From the NCBI RefSeq assembly GCF_014195635.1, contig NZ_JACICC010000002.1, forward strand, positions 1 to 64,000: 64,000 bases of DNA, written 5' to 3'. Below, in pieces: positions 40,215 through 48,387 of this stretch (the first letter of the stretch is position 1; every line of letters starts with the position of its first letter). Source of the DNA: Pseudochelatococcus contaminans (lineage in GTDB: Bacteria > Pseudomonadota > Alphaproteobacteria > Rhizobiales > Beijerinckiaceae). The notes below the pieces were generated by a model, which was given only the letters and a program-made list of their open reading frames with translations, was not told the origin of the DNA and searched no databases. The position numbers and the translations under genes are program-made.

Positions 40215-41468
40215 CTAACTCAATTCGGCAGTGGAACGTGTGGAAGCAGGAGTCGTCGGCGAGCTACGTTCGGCAATCCACCATGCGATCATGGCCCCGA
40301 TCGCGCAGACCAGCATAACCGCAGCGGGCGGAATCAGCGTCCCGTTATGAACCAACCCCAAAAGCCCCCCCACGGCACCGGCAAAGACGTATTGCAGGAC
40401 GCCGTATAGTGAGGACGCGGAGCCGCTATTCCCGGGTGCGCTTTCCATCACCAACGCAGTCACGTTGCCAAAGATTAGACTCAGGCTGACCAGCGACAAG
40501 AACAACAACAGCACCACAATGATCAAACTATCGAAGCCGGCAAGCAGAGCAGCCACCAGCAGCGCCACGAAGCCCGCGTGGATCGCCAGACCGATGGGAA
40601 GGATTTGCCTTTCCCGCCAGCGATTCAGCAGCCGGATATTCACATATCCAAACAGGATTTCCCCGATGGCGATCGCTGCGAAAATGAAACTATAGACCGT
40701 CGGCGTCAGGCCGAAATAATCGACGAAGATAAACGCCGAAGAACCGATATAGACAAACATCCCGGCAAGAGTGAAGGCGCCTGACAGCGCAAACGCGGAG
40801 AAACGTCCCAGTCGTAACACGCGGGTCGATGCCATCAGCGCTGAAATAATACCGCTTTTGCTGCGGGCGGCGGGCGGCAATGGTTCCGGAACGACCCTCA
40901 TTGTCGCGAAAACCGCGAGGACGCCGATCCCGGCCAATACCCAGAAGATCGAGCGCCAGCCGAAAGCCCCGAGCAATAGTCCCCCTATCGGCGGCGCGGC
41001 GATGGGGGCTACCATCATGACCTGCATGAGCATCGAGAACACTTTCGCACTCTCGCGCGGCTCATAAAGATCCGCGACAATCGCGCGCGGGATCACAAGT
41101 CCGGCCGCACCCCCCAGCCCCTGCAGCACACGCCCGATCATGAAAGTCGTCATATCTTGCGCAACTGCTATCAGCACGGATGCCGCGATGAACAGCACAA
41201 TACCGGCAACCAGCGGCGCACGACGTCCGAACCTGTCAGTAAGCGGACCATAAAAAAACTGACCGACGGCAAGACCAATCAAAAACACTGATAGTGACGT
41301 TTGCAACGTGCCAGCATCTGTATTCAGAGATCGACCGATATCGCCGAAAGCGGGAAGATACATATCGATCGCCATCGCATCGAAAGCGGTGACGACACCG
41401 AGGATGATGACAAGCGGCAGCGATTCGGCCAGTGTGAGCTTAGGAGACGGAGCAAGTTTCTGTTCCAT
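40215..41468 (-). CDS. Bcr/CflA-family multidrug exporter (MFS)
   Basis: 417 residues from ATG 41,468 (MEQKLAPSPKLTLAESLPLV). Twelve membrane segments are readable. The MFS loop motif is GPLTDRFGRRAPLV after helix 2, and DMYLPAFGDIG at the end of helix 1 is characteristic of the Bcr/CflA drug:proton antiporter family. It diverges from a TetR-type regulator with paired operators in between, so it is probably induced by a drug ligand. Confidence 0.9.
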   Translation of the reverse strand: MEQKLAPSPKLTLAESLPLVIILGVVTAFDAMAIDMYLPAFGDIGRSLNTDAGTLQTSLSVFLIGLAVGQFFYGPLTDRFGRRAPLVAGIVLFIAASVLIAVAQDMTTFMIGRVLQGLGGAAGLVIPRAIVADLYEPRESAKVFSMLMQVMMVAPIAAPPIGGLLLGAFGWRSIFWVLAGIGVLAVFATMRVVPEPLPPAARSKSGIISALMASTRVLRLGRFSAFALSGAFTLAGMFVYIGSSAFIFVDYFGLTPTVYSFIFAAIAIGEILFGYVNIRLLNRWRERQILPIGLAIHAGFVALLVAALLAGFDSLIIVVLLLFLSLVSLSLIFGNVTALVMESAPGNSGSASSLYGVLQYVFAGAVGGLLGLVHNGTLIPPAAVMLVCAIGAMIAWWIAERSSPTTPASTRSTAELS

Positions 41469-41572
41469 GACAACCTCAAAAAATGCGGCCAGCCTCATAC
41501 CATCACGACCCAAGGGCCATCACGACCCACGGGGCACTTTGCAGGCTTGTCCCATGACCATGCATCGAATAA

Positions 41573-41615
41573 GACTGACCAGTCGGAAATCTTATATGAC
41601 TGGCCAGTCGGAAAT
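41573..41615. promoter_or_regulatory. Paired TetR-type operators
   Basis: GACTGACCAGTC (41,573-41,584, one mismatch) and GACTGGCCAGTC (41,598-41,609, perfect palindrome) are 25 bp apart centre to centre, and a 17-base direct repeat (ACTGRCCAGTCGGAAAT) includes both. They lie 22 bases upstream of the regulator's GTG start and between the divergent genes. Confidence 0.85.
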
Positions 41616-41630
41616 TAAAGGGAAAAGTTC

Positions 41631-42179
41631 GTGGCGCGGAAAAAAGAAATCGACAAGGATCGCATTCTTGACGCTGCGGATGCGGTGATCCTTGAATCAG
41701 GCGGACGATTCTTTACTCTGGATGCGGTAGCCGAGCGCGCGGGAATCAGCAAAGGCGGCCTCGTTTACAGCTTTCCGACGAAGGACGCGCTCGTCGCGGC
41801 CGCACTGGAACGTGAGATGAGCCGCTTCAGCACAGCCGTACGCGCACGAGCTGAGAGCGATGGCGGCGATTCCAGGCGCCAGCTTCTTGCTCATGTCGAG
41901 CAGGCCCTCGCCGAGAATGACTCCCTTTCCCGCCAGGCGGCTTTCCTGATGGTTGCGCTGGTTCACGCACCGGACATGGTCGGCCCGGCCAGAACCTTCT
42001 ACAGTCATCTGTTCAAGCAATTCGAGCCGGATACACTACGTGGACGCGAGATTCGGCAAGCAGTTTTGGCAATGGAGGGGCTGTTTCTTTTACGTGGCCT
42101 CGGCTTTGTCGATGTGCAGGCGGAGGAGTGGGAATCCGTCCTCAAGCATGCCTGCGAGACGATCATCGGTAATTATTGA
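41631..42179 (+). CDS. TetR-family transcriptional regulator
   Basis: 182 residues from a GTG at 41,631. N-terminal TetR helix-turn-helix (KDRILDAADAVILESGGRFF, TLDAVAERAGISKGGLVYSF, PTKDALVAA) and a helical ligand-binding C-terminus (FLMVALVHAPDMVGPARTFY). Likely represses itself and the divergent exporter through the two palindromes. The inducing compound is unknown. Confidence 0.92.
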   Translation: MARKKEIDKDRILDAADAVILESGGRFFTLDAVAERAGISKGGLVYSFPTKDALVAAALEREMSRFSTAVRARAESDGGDSRRQLLAHVEQALAENDSLSRQAAFLMVALVHAPDMVGPARTFYSHLFKQFEPDTLRGREIRQAVLAMEGLFLLRGLGFVDVQAEEWESVLKHACETIIGNY

Positions 42180-42518
42180 GCGCAAGAACCCCGTTGGAAT
42201 TATGGTCCATATAAAACGCGTAAAATCAATAAGATAGAGCATTTCCCCGACTGATTGAATCGGCCGGACGATGCAAATCGGTTTGGCTCTGATTCACACC
42301 TTCTGCCATGGAGGGCGCAGGATGCCAGCGCCAAGGAGTTGCAGTTCTAAGACCGGGCGCATTTGCGATTGCCGTGGCTCGCCGAACAAAAAACAACATA
42401 ATACGAAACTGTAGTACTCGGCTGAACGGTTTATTGCCCATCGGTGGAACGTAATGGCTTTGTATCGCGTTGCTTCGATATCCGGAGACGGAATGTAAAC
42501 GCATAATGGAGGACGATA
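42180..42518. other. Intergenic region without a convincing gene
   Basis: 339 bases between the TetR gene and the small membrane-protein gene. A stretch from about 42,236 (AGAGCATTTCC...) to 42,292 (...TTTGGCTCT) has loosely complementary ends and may be a worn intergenic repeat. No promoter or RNA gene is evident apart from the ribosome-binding site at 42,509. Confidence 0.4.
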
Positions 42519-42599
42519 ATGCTAAGAGGCGCGCTGTTATGGATCATCGGTATACCGATCCCGATCATCCTGATTCTTCTGGTACTCGGCTATCTGTAA
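42519..42599 (+). CDS. 26-residue membrane peptide
   Basis: MLRGALLWIIGIPIPIILIL and six more residues: almost entirely one membrane helix with a kink at PIP. A textbook ribosome-binding site (GGAGG) lies 6 bases before ATG 42,519. Very short hydrophobic proteins of this form are common in alphaproteobacteria. Function unknown. Confidence 0.65.
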   Translation: MLRGALLWIIGIPIPIILILLVLGYL

Positions 42600-42616
42600 A
42601 GTCGGGCCACGCGATA

Positions 42617-43516
42617 TCAGGCTTTATGGTCCGGCAGAGGCGGCAAGGAGCGGTCTTGCAAGACATCTGCCAGGCGTGTCCTTGCCGAACCGGGCCTGAG
42701 AGGTTTCTGCTGGCTTTCGTGGGGAGCCCATCCGGACAGCCAGAGAATGTCGAATGTCGCGGGCAGCCGCCCATCCTTGTCCGCGAATCGCTCAAAATAG
42801 ACTTCGCAGGCGCGCAAGAGCGTCGCCCGACGCAACGGGCGGCGACTCCGTTCCGTCAACGTGTTTGTGAGGCCCATTCCGCGCAGGTCGCGCATTAGCG
42901 ACAGTGGGCTGCCATAACGAACTGTTACCCGGTCAACATCCGCAACAGGCAGCGCGAACCCCGCGCGCTGTAAAAGCCCACCCAGATCGCGCAGATCCAC
43001 GAAAGGTGAGATGCGTGGACTGATACCCCCGTCGATTTCCGATTCAGCCTGAGCAAATGCCGCCCGCAGTTCCTTCAGGGTTTCTCCGCCGAAAAACGCT
43101 GCCAGAAACAGACCATCGGGCTTTAGAATGCGACGCACCTGAACAAATGCCCCCGGAAGGTCATTCACATTCTGCATGGCGAGAATGGAAGCGACGAGAT
43201 CGAAGGACTCTCTGGCGAACGGCAATAATTCCTCATCAGCGGCGACGGTGCCCCGCCCTTCCGGTCCGGAAACCGGGGATGCGCGGACCACGCTTCCAGC
43301 AGGGTTCAATCTGGACAATGCTGCCGCGACAGCGGGGACCGGGGTGCCTAGATCGAGCATAACGTTGAAGTTGCGCTTGACGGCCGCCAGCCTGTCCACA
43401 AGATCTTCGACCACCCGCGATAGCAGGAAATCGCTATAACCTGTCTCGCTCCGCAATGCCCGGATCAGGCGGCGGCGCTGTAGTGAACGGTCGAAAAGGC
43501 TGGGCTCGGATGTCAT
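42617..43516 (-). CDS. SAM-dependent methyltransferase (BioC/NDUFAF5-like)
   Basis: 299 residues from ATG 43,516 (MTSEPSLFDRSLQRRRLIRA). Motif I VMLDLGTPVPAVAAAL, ADEELLPFARESFDLVASIL and NDLPGAFVQVRRILKPDGLF are class I methyltransferase features. Sequence order and length resemble BioC and the mitochondrial complex I assembly factor NDUFAF5. It diverges from comF, an arrangement seen across alphaproteobacteria. Confidence 0.82.
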   Translation of the reverse strand: MTSEPSLFDRSLQRRRLIRALRSETGYSDFLLSRVVEDLVDRLAAVKRNFNVMLDLGTPVPAVAAALSRLNPAGSVVRASPVSGPEGRGTVAADEELLPFARESFDLVASILAMQNVNDLPGAFVQVRRILKPDGLFLAAFFGGETLKELRAAFAQAESEIDGGISPRISPFVDLRDLGGLLQRAGFALPVADVDRVTVRYGSPLSLMRDLRGMGLTNTLTERSRRPLRRATLLRACEVYFERFADKDGRLPATFDILWLSGWAPHESQQKPLRPGSARTRLADVLQDRSLPPLPDHKA

Positions 43517-43632
43517 GCGCGCTATGTAGCGCATTGACATGGACAGGCGCAACCGGCAGGGGAAAGACTTGGCAGGCAGGCTGGATGTGCTGGCACGATG
43601 CCAATCTTCCATCTGCCTTTGGGCATTTCTGC

Positions 43633-44541
43633 ATGACGGATCTACGCAATATACAGAGTGCCGCAGCTAACACACCTATGGCTCAGAACACGCAACGGGC
43701 TCTTCCATATGCAATAGAAGCGCCAGATCAACCTTGCCTGCCTCAATCAACATCAGCGAGACTGCTCTCTCTTTTCGGTGAGACACGGATACTGTCAAAG
43801 AGATTGAGCGATAATCTTTCACGCCAGCGTCAGCTGCTGCTCGATCTGCTTTATCCGCCCGCATGCCCTCTGTGTATGACAGCCGTTGCGGACCACCACG
43901 CATTGTGCGCCCGGTGCTGGAGCGAGCTTGCGTTGCTTGAACGTCCTTTTTGCGAACGTCTGGGCCTGCCTTTCGCTGTGGATCTGGGTGGACCGATTCT
44001 GTCGGCCGAAGCCATGGCCAACCCGCCCGTTTTTCAACGCGCGCGGGCAGCGGCGCGTTATGAGGGCGGCGCGCGCACCCTCACCCACCGCCTCAAATAT
44101 GGCGACAGGCTGGAAATTGCCCGGCTTATGGCGCGTATGATGATGCGCGCCGGACCGGACATTTTGTCCGATGCCGATATGATCGTTCCTGTGCCATTGC
44201 ACTATGGCCGCCTGTGGATGCGGCGCTTCAATCAGGCAGGCACGTTGTCGGCGGAACTATCGCGATTGACCGGCGTTCCGTGGCAGCCGCAGGTGCTGGA
44301 GCGGCGCAGGTACACGCGGTCACAGGTCGGCCTTTCCCGTTCCAAGCGGGCAAGCAACCTTCAGGCGGCCTTCCACGTTTCGCAGCAGCGGCGGCCGTTT
44401 GTCGAGGGACGCCGCATCTTGCTCGTGGACGACGTGATGACCACCGGCGCAACTGCAAACGCCTGTGCCCGCACGCTGCTCGTAGCCGGCGCGGTCAACG
44501 TCGATGTGCTTGTGTTTGCAAGAGTTGTAATGGCAGACTGA
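43633..44541 (+). CDS. comF: ComF-family phosphoribosyltransferase-like protein
   Basis: 302 residues from ATG 43,633; ATG 43,678 is an alternative, and an upstream open frame overlaps the divergent gene. A zinc-ribbon pair CPLCM and CARCW (about residues 78-97) precedes a type I phosphoribosyltransferase fold with the PRPP loop ILLVDDVMTTGAT (about 265). ComF proteins act in DNA uptake in naturally competent bacteria; in alphaproteobacteria the role is less clear. Confidence 0.88.
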   Translation: MTDLRNIQSAAANTPMAQNTQRALPYAIEAPDQPCLPQSTSARLLSLFGETRILSKRLSDNLSRQRQLLLDLLYPPACPLCMTAVADHHALCARCWSELALLERPFCERLGLPFAVDLGGPILSAEAMANPPVFQRARAAARYEGGARTLTHRLKYGDRLEIARLMARMMMRAGPDILSDADMIVPVPLHYGRLWMRRFNQAGTLSAELSRLTGVPWQPQVLERRRYTRSQVGLSRSKRASNLQAAFHVSQQRRPFVEGRRILLVDDVMTTGATANACARTLLVAGAVNVDVLVFARVVMAD

Positions 44542-44696
44542 CACAACAGTCGCTGTGCGGAATCAACCGATGCGGCTCCGCTTTTTTCGCTGCGATGAGC
44601 TTCAGCTGGGGGTATTTCAGTGGCGAGGATGATTTTGACATCCGTGCCTTGGCAAATGATCACCCAAAGCCACCGCACACCGGACAGGAGATGATA

Positions 44697-44960
44697 ATGC
44701 CCGATATCACGATCTACACAAAGGAATGGTGCCCCTATTGCGTCAGGGCCAAGGCGCTGCTGTCTTCCAAAAACGCGTCTTTCACGGAAATTGACATCGA
44801 GAAACACCCGGAAGCTCGCGATGAGATGATCGCGCGCGCGGGCGGACGCACCTCCGTCCCGCAGATATTCATCGGGGACCGACATGTCGGCGGTTCTGAC
44901 GATCTACACGCCCTCGCCGCGCGTGGCGAACTCGACACCCTGCTGGCAGGCTCTGCCTAA
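44697..44960 (+). CDS. grxC: Glutaredoxin 3
   Basis: 87 residues from ATG 44,697 (MPDITIYTKEWCPYCVRAKA), with GGAG 6 bases before. The CPYC dithiol active site, TSVPQIFIG (cis-proline) and GGSDDLHAL glutathione-binding motifs are intact. It reduces disulphides with glutathione. Gene order comF-grxC-amidase is typical of alphaproteobacteria. Confidence 0.95.
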   Translation: MPDITIYTKEWCPYCVRAKALLSSKNASFTEIDIEKHPEARDEMIARAGGRTSVPQIFIGDRHVGGSDDLHALAARGELDTLLAGSA

Positions 44961-44993
44961 TTTTTCTTCATCCTCATGCCGGGAGGCAGCATT

Positions 44994-45875
44994 ATGGCCA
45001 CGAACGACGCCCCGAAAGACACAGCCCGTGATGCGGCCCTTGTCGTCGCCTGTGTCCAGATGCGGTCTTCCCGCGATCCCGCCGCGAACCGGGATGCCGC
45101 AATCAACGGTATCCGGGAGGCGGCTGACGCCGGGGCCGTTTATATCCAGACGCCGGAGATGACATCCCTGCTGGTGCGGGATCGCAAGGAACTGTTCGCC
45201 AAGGCGGAGGATCAGACTCACGATCCGCTGATTGCTGCGGCGCGCGAGGTTGCGCGGGAAAAACGCGTCACCGTCCATCTGGGGTCACTGCCCCTGCTTG
45301 AGGGCGACCGCATTGCCAACCGGGCTATCGTGATAGACCCGAAAGGTGAAATTGCCGCCACCTATGACAAGATTCACCTGTTTGACGTAGATCTGCCGAA
45401 CGGGGAAAGCTGGCGCGAATCCGCCACTTACGCCGGCGGGCATCAGGCAGTGACGGCCCCCCTCGCGGTTGGGGAGGACACTTACACACTTGGCGTTTCG
45501 ATCTGCTACGACTTGCGCTTTCCTTATCTCTACCGGGCTCTTGCGGAGGTCGGAGCGGTCATTCTGACGGCTCCGGCGTGCTTCACGCGGCAGACGGGCG
45601 AGGCGCATTGGCAGGTTCTGCAACGGGCGCGCGCCATCGAAAACGGCGCGTTCATGATTTCTGCCGCGCAGGGTGGCACCCATGACGATGGCCGCCATAC
45701 GTGGGGGCATTCCATCATTGTGGATCCCTGGGGACGCGTCATGGCGGAAGGCGGTTCGGAGCCCGGTATCATACTGGCCAGCATCGACCCCGCCATGGTG
45801 GCTCAGGTGCGCGCCCAGATCCCGTCGCTACGGCATACACAGTTGTTTTCATTGCCGGATAGCAACGAGAGCTGA
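44994..45875 (+). CDS. Nitrilase-superfamily amidase (Nit1/deaminated glutathione amidase-like)
   Basis: 293 residues from ATG 44,994, with GGGAGG upstream. The catalytic triad is visible: Glu55 (QTPEMTS), Lys126 (TYDKIHLFD), Cys171 (GVSICYDLRFP). Sequence around the cysteine fits Nit1-type enzymes that remove deaminated glutathione. This is supported by the neighbouring glutaredoxin gene. It ends before a gene-poor gap. Confidence 0.9.
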   Translation: MATNDAPKDTARDAALVVACVQMRSSRDPAANRDAAINGIREAADAGAVYIQTPEMTSLLVRDRKELFAKAEDQTHDPLIAAAREVAREKRVTVHLGSLPLLEGDRIANRAIVIDPKGEIAATYDKIHLFDVDLPNGESWRESATYAGGHQAVTAPLAVGEDTYTLGVSICYDLRFPYLYRALAEVGAVILTAPACFTRQTGEAHWQVLQRARAIENGAFMISAAQGGTHDDGRHTWGHSIIVDPWGRVMAEGGSEPGIILASIDPAMVAQVRAQIPSLRHTQLFSLPDSNES

Positions 45876-46283
45876 TAGCGGCCCGGCCTTTGGATGTCTC
45901 CTGACAGGGCGATCGGCACGCACTTATAAGGGCGAATAGAGCAGCGTGTTTACAGATAGTAACAAAAGATTCACCAACACGCTGAATTGACCCGAATAAC
46001 GAACCGATTGGCGCAGATTTTCGCCACGATTCCGGGCAATATTCATCCGCGTCGCCCCTCTGGAAGCGCACTCCTTTTAAACTCTTGCAGTCAACTGGCA
46101 ATGGCATCGCACATTGCCAGCCATGCACCAATATTGTGCCGTCGCAGGCCAGTCTATCCGCGCAACACGACTGTTGTTCGGTTAGTTGACCACTCGCGGA
46201 TGCAAAGTCCAACTCTGTTGCGATGCCCGCCACCGCAAATTGATCTCTGCCAATCGTCCCGCCATCCCATTCTGGTGAAAATC
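45876..46283. other. Gene-poor intergenic region
   Basis: About 400 bases with no convincing coding frame on either strand. Short frames here have poor composition and no ribosome-binding sites. No clear terminator was found for the amidase gene. Confidence 0.5.
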
Positions 46284-46364
46284 ATGCAGACAGCCATCAC
46301 GATTATCGCCGTCGTTACAGCGTTCAGCATTTTCCTCATGCTGCATCAGGTGCGTCCCCGGTGA
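46284..46364 (+). CDS. Possible 26-residue membrane peptide
   Basis: MQTAITIIAVVTAFSIFLML followed by HQVRPR: one membrane helix with a positively charged end. GGTGAAA precedes the ATG at a suitable distance but is not a strong ribosome-binding site. Similar in kind to the peptide at 42,519. Confidence 0.35.
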   Translation: MQTAITIIAVVTAFSIFLMLHQVRPR

Positions 46365-46399
46365 TCGGGGATGGACCTGATGTACTGGAAGCTCACAGA

Positions 46400-47227
46400 T
46401 TACTGCGGCGGAAGAACCTTGACCTGCGTTTCGACAGCGCGATCTTCCGCCACCCCGGCTGCAAGCGTGACGTCGATATCGACGGGCGTTTCAAAAGCCG
46501 GATGGCGAACGGGTACGGAAAATAGCGCCCCATTCTGATGGTCCGCGCGCACGGGCAGCCCAAACGACCATCCCGCTGGCCCCTCCAGAAAAATGCCCTC
46601 TCCTGCCAGTTCAGCCCCCTCCCCTTTTGTCCCGTCGATGGTGAGGATGAGGTTCGAACCCACGATACTCGCTCGCGCCACCGGCGACGTGCCGCCCGGT
46701 TCCAGCGTGACAGGCGTCAGAGCGACGGCATCCTCCCATAATCCGGCGATCTGCTCGATATCCGACAACGTGGCGGCCACCGTTGCCTGCTCCGGAATGC
46801 AGATGTCGCGGCATACGCCAAAATCGATATTGACGCGCAGCTCCACCGCCTTTCCTGCGGCGACGGGCGTCACTTCAACAGGAAAGCGCACCGTGCTCAA
46901 GTAGCCGATGGCATGGCCGGTGCCGTCGAAAAAGCGTTGCGGCACCGGATAGCGCACGTTGACATCCGCAACGTTATCCGACGCCCCCCAATCGAAAACC
47001 GTCGGCACCCCGGAGTCACCCGGCTCGCGCCAGTATGTCTTGTATCCGTCAGCGAGGGCGATTTCGACCACGGCACGAAAACGACCGCTGGCTTCGTCAC
47101 GTCCGGCGGGGAACAGCCTCACCTGCGCCGGCTGGCCCGGTTTGGCGCGAACGGTGGATAGCGGCGATGCGACAGCTATCGTCGACAAACACCACACAGC
47201 CAGCATCATGACCGCAATGGGCGCCAA
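46400..47227 (-). CDS. Periplasmic DsbD N-terminal-like thiol-disulphide protein
   Basis: 275 residues. Signal peptide (MMLAVWCLSTIAVAS), then a DsbD/ScsB N-terminal-type beta domain with FRAVVEIALADGYKTYWREP and the redox pair DFGVCRDICIPEQ (about 150). No membrane or thioredoxin domain follows, so it is a stand-alone version that would exchange electrons with another membrane partner. A TTG at 47,227 is the first start; ATG 47,209 keeps the whole signal peptide. Confidence 0.75.
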   Translation of the reverse strand: MAPIAVMMLAVWCLSTIAVASPLSTVRAKPGQPAQVRLFPAGRDEASGRFRAVVEIALADGYKTYWREPGDSGVPTVFDWGASDNVADVNVRYPVPQRFFDGTGHAIGYLSTVRFPVEVTPVAAGKAVELRVNIDFGVCRDICIPEQATVAATLSDIEQIAGLWEDAVALTPVTLEPGGTSPVARASIVGSNLILTIDGTKGEGAELAGEGIFLEGPAGWSFGLPVRADHQNGALFSVPVRHPAFETPVDIDVTLAAGVAEDRAVETQVKVLPPQ

Positions 47228-47702
47228 GACGCAGGCAGCAGCTGTTGAAATGCCCCTTTTGAGCCACCGTGGGCCGAGCGAGTAGCGTATTATGGCTTAT
47301 CTCCCTTATGGAGGGGCTAGATTGCATTCAACTCAACGGCTGAACTTGAGCCCAAACTGTTCCAGAGACAATTCGCACTTTGTTGGAATGCGGGAAGAGT
47401 ACGGCAGTTTTTGATATGAGCGCATTCTTGTCCACCAGATATTTTCATCCGGCAGGAACACCCTTGGCCAAATCAGACATTCTGAAAAGGACAGAAACAA
47501 CGCTTTGATTATCATGCTTTTTAGTCATTTGCGTTCAATCCAGGAGATTGTCTCGAACGTGAAGTGCTTCATGAAACCTTGCCAACCACGGTTTGGAGGT
47601 TTTGTTGGGAACACTTGATGGCTTTGCCACCCGGACGCGAGGAAAAAAGAGATTCCATTCGGTTATTTTCTCGCATAGCATGTAAGATATCAGGAGAGCA
47701 TC
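47228..47702. other. AT-rich intergenic region
   Basis: 475 bases between divergent genes with no credible coding frame. It should hold the promoters of both neighbours; a ribosome-binding site (AGGAGAG) stands 6 bases before the yqgE start. No clear -35/-10 pair stands out. Confidence 0.5.
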
Positions 47703-48311
47703 ATGCATTTTGGCCATGCCGAGACAGATTCCGATCAATATCTTGATGGCCAGTTGCTTGTGGCTATGCCCGGCATGGTGGACGATAATTTCGCACGCAC
47801 CGTGGTCTATCTCTGCGCCCACTCGGAAGATGGCGCAATGGGTATCGTGATCAACAAGCAGGCGACAGAGATCGAATTTGCGGACCTGCTGGTGCAGCTC
47901 AACATTGTTGGTGAAGAAGAAGCCGCCCACCTGCCGGTGGAAATTGCCAACATCGATGTGTTACGCGGCGGGCCGGTTGAAGGTGGCCGCGGCTTCGTGC
48001 TGCACACGCCGGACTTTTCCGTAGACAATTCAACGCTGTCGATGAACAATGGGATTTGCTTGACTGCCACCATCGACATTCTGCGCGCCATTGCGGGTGG
48101 CACCGGTCCATCCCGCAAGCTTTTCGCGCTCGGCTATGCAGGCTGGGCGCCAGGCCAACTCGAAAACGAGATACAGGCCAATGGCTGGCTTCACTGCCCC
48201 GCCACTGCAACGCTGCTGTTCGAGACCGCGCCGGAGCACAAGTACGACATGGCCCTGCGCAGCATTGGCGCGGATATTGCCACGCTGTCAGTACAAGCCG
48301 GCCACGCCTGA
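47703..48311 (+). CDS. yqgE: YqgE/AlgH family protein
   Basis: 202 residues from ATG 47,703. [55 protein letters not shown] and [16 protein letters not shown] are the conserved blocks of YqgE/AlgH. The family is universal in proteobacteria, with a role in regulation or envelope maintenance that is not well defined. Confidence 0.93.
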   Translation: MHFGHAETDSDQYLDGQLLVAMPGMVDDNFARTVVYLCAHSEDGAMGIVINKQATEIEFADLLVQLNIVGEEEAAHLPVEIANIDVLRGGPVEGGRGFVLHTPDFSVDNSTLSMNNGICLTATIDILRAIAGGTGPSRKLFALGYAGWAPGQLENEIQANGWLHCPATATLLFETAPEHKYDMALRSIGADIATLSVQAGHA

Positions 48312-48387
48312 ACCGGCATTTCCCGCCAGACAAGCTGACCCACCCGCCGAAACCTCGCGTCGATCTGGAGGGCGACAGGCGTAACCC

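Noticed and set aside
42617-43612. Methyltransferase start at 43,612
   Set aside because: The extra N-terminal residues are unconserved-looking and would run into the comF leader; ATG 43,516 fits the family.
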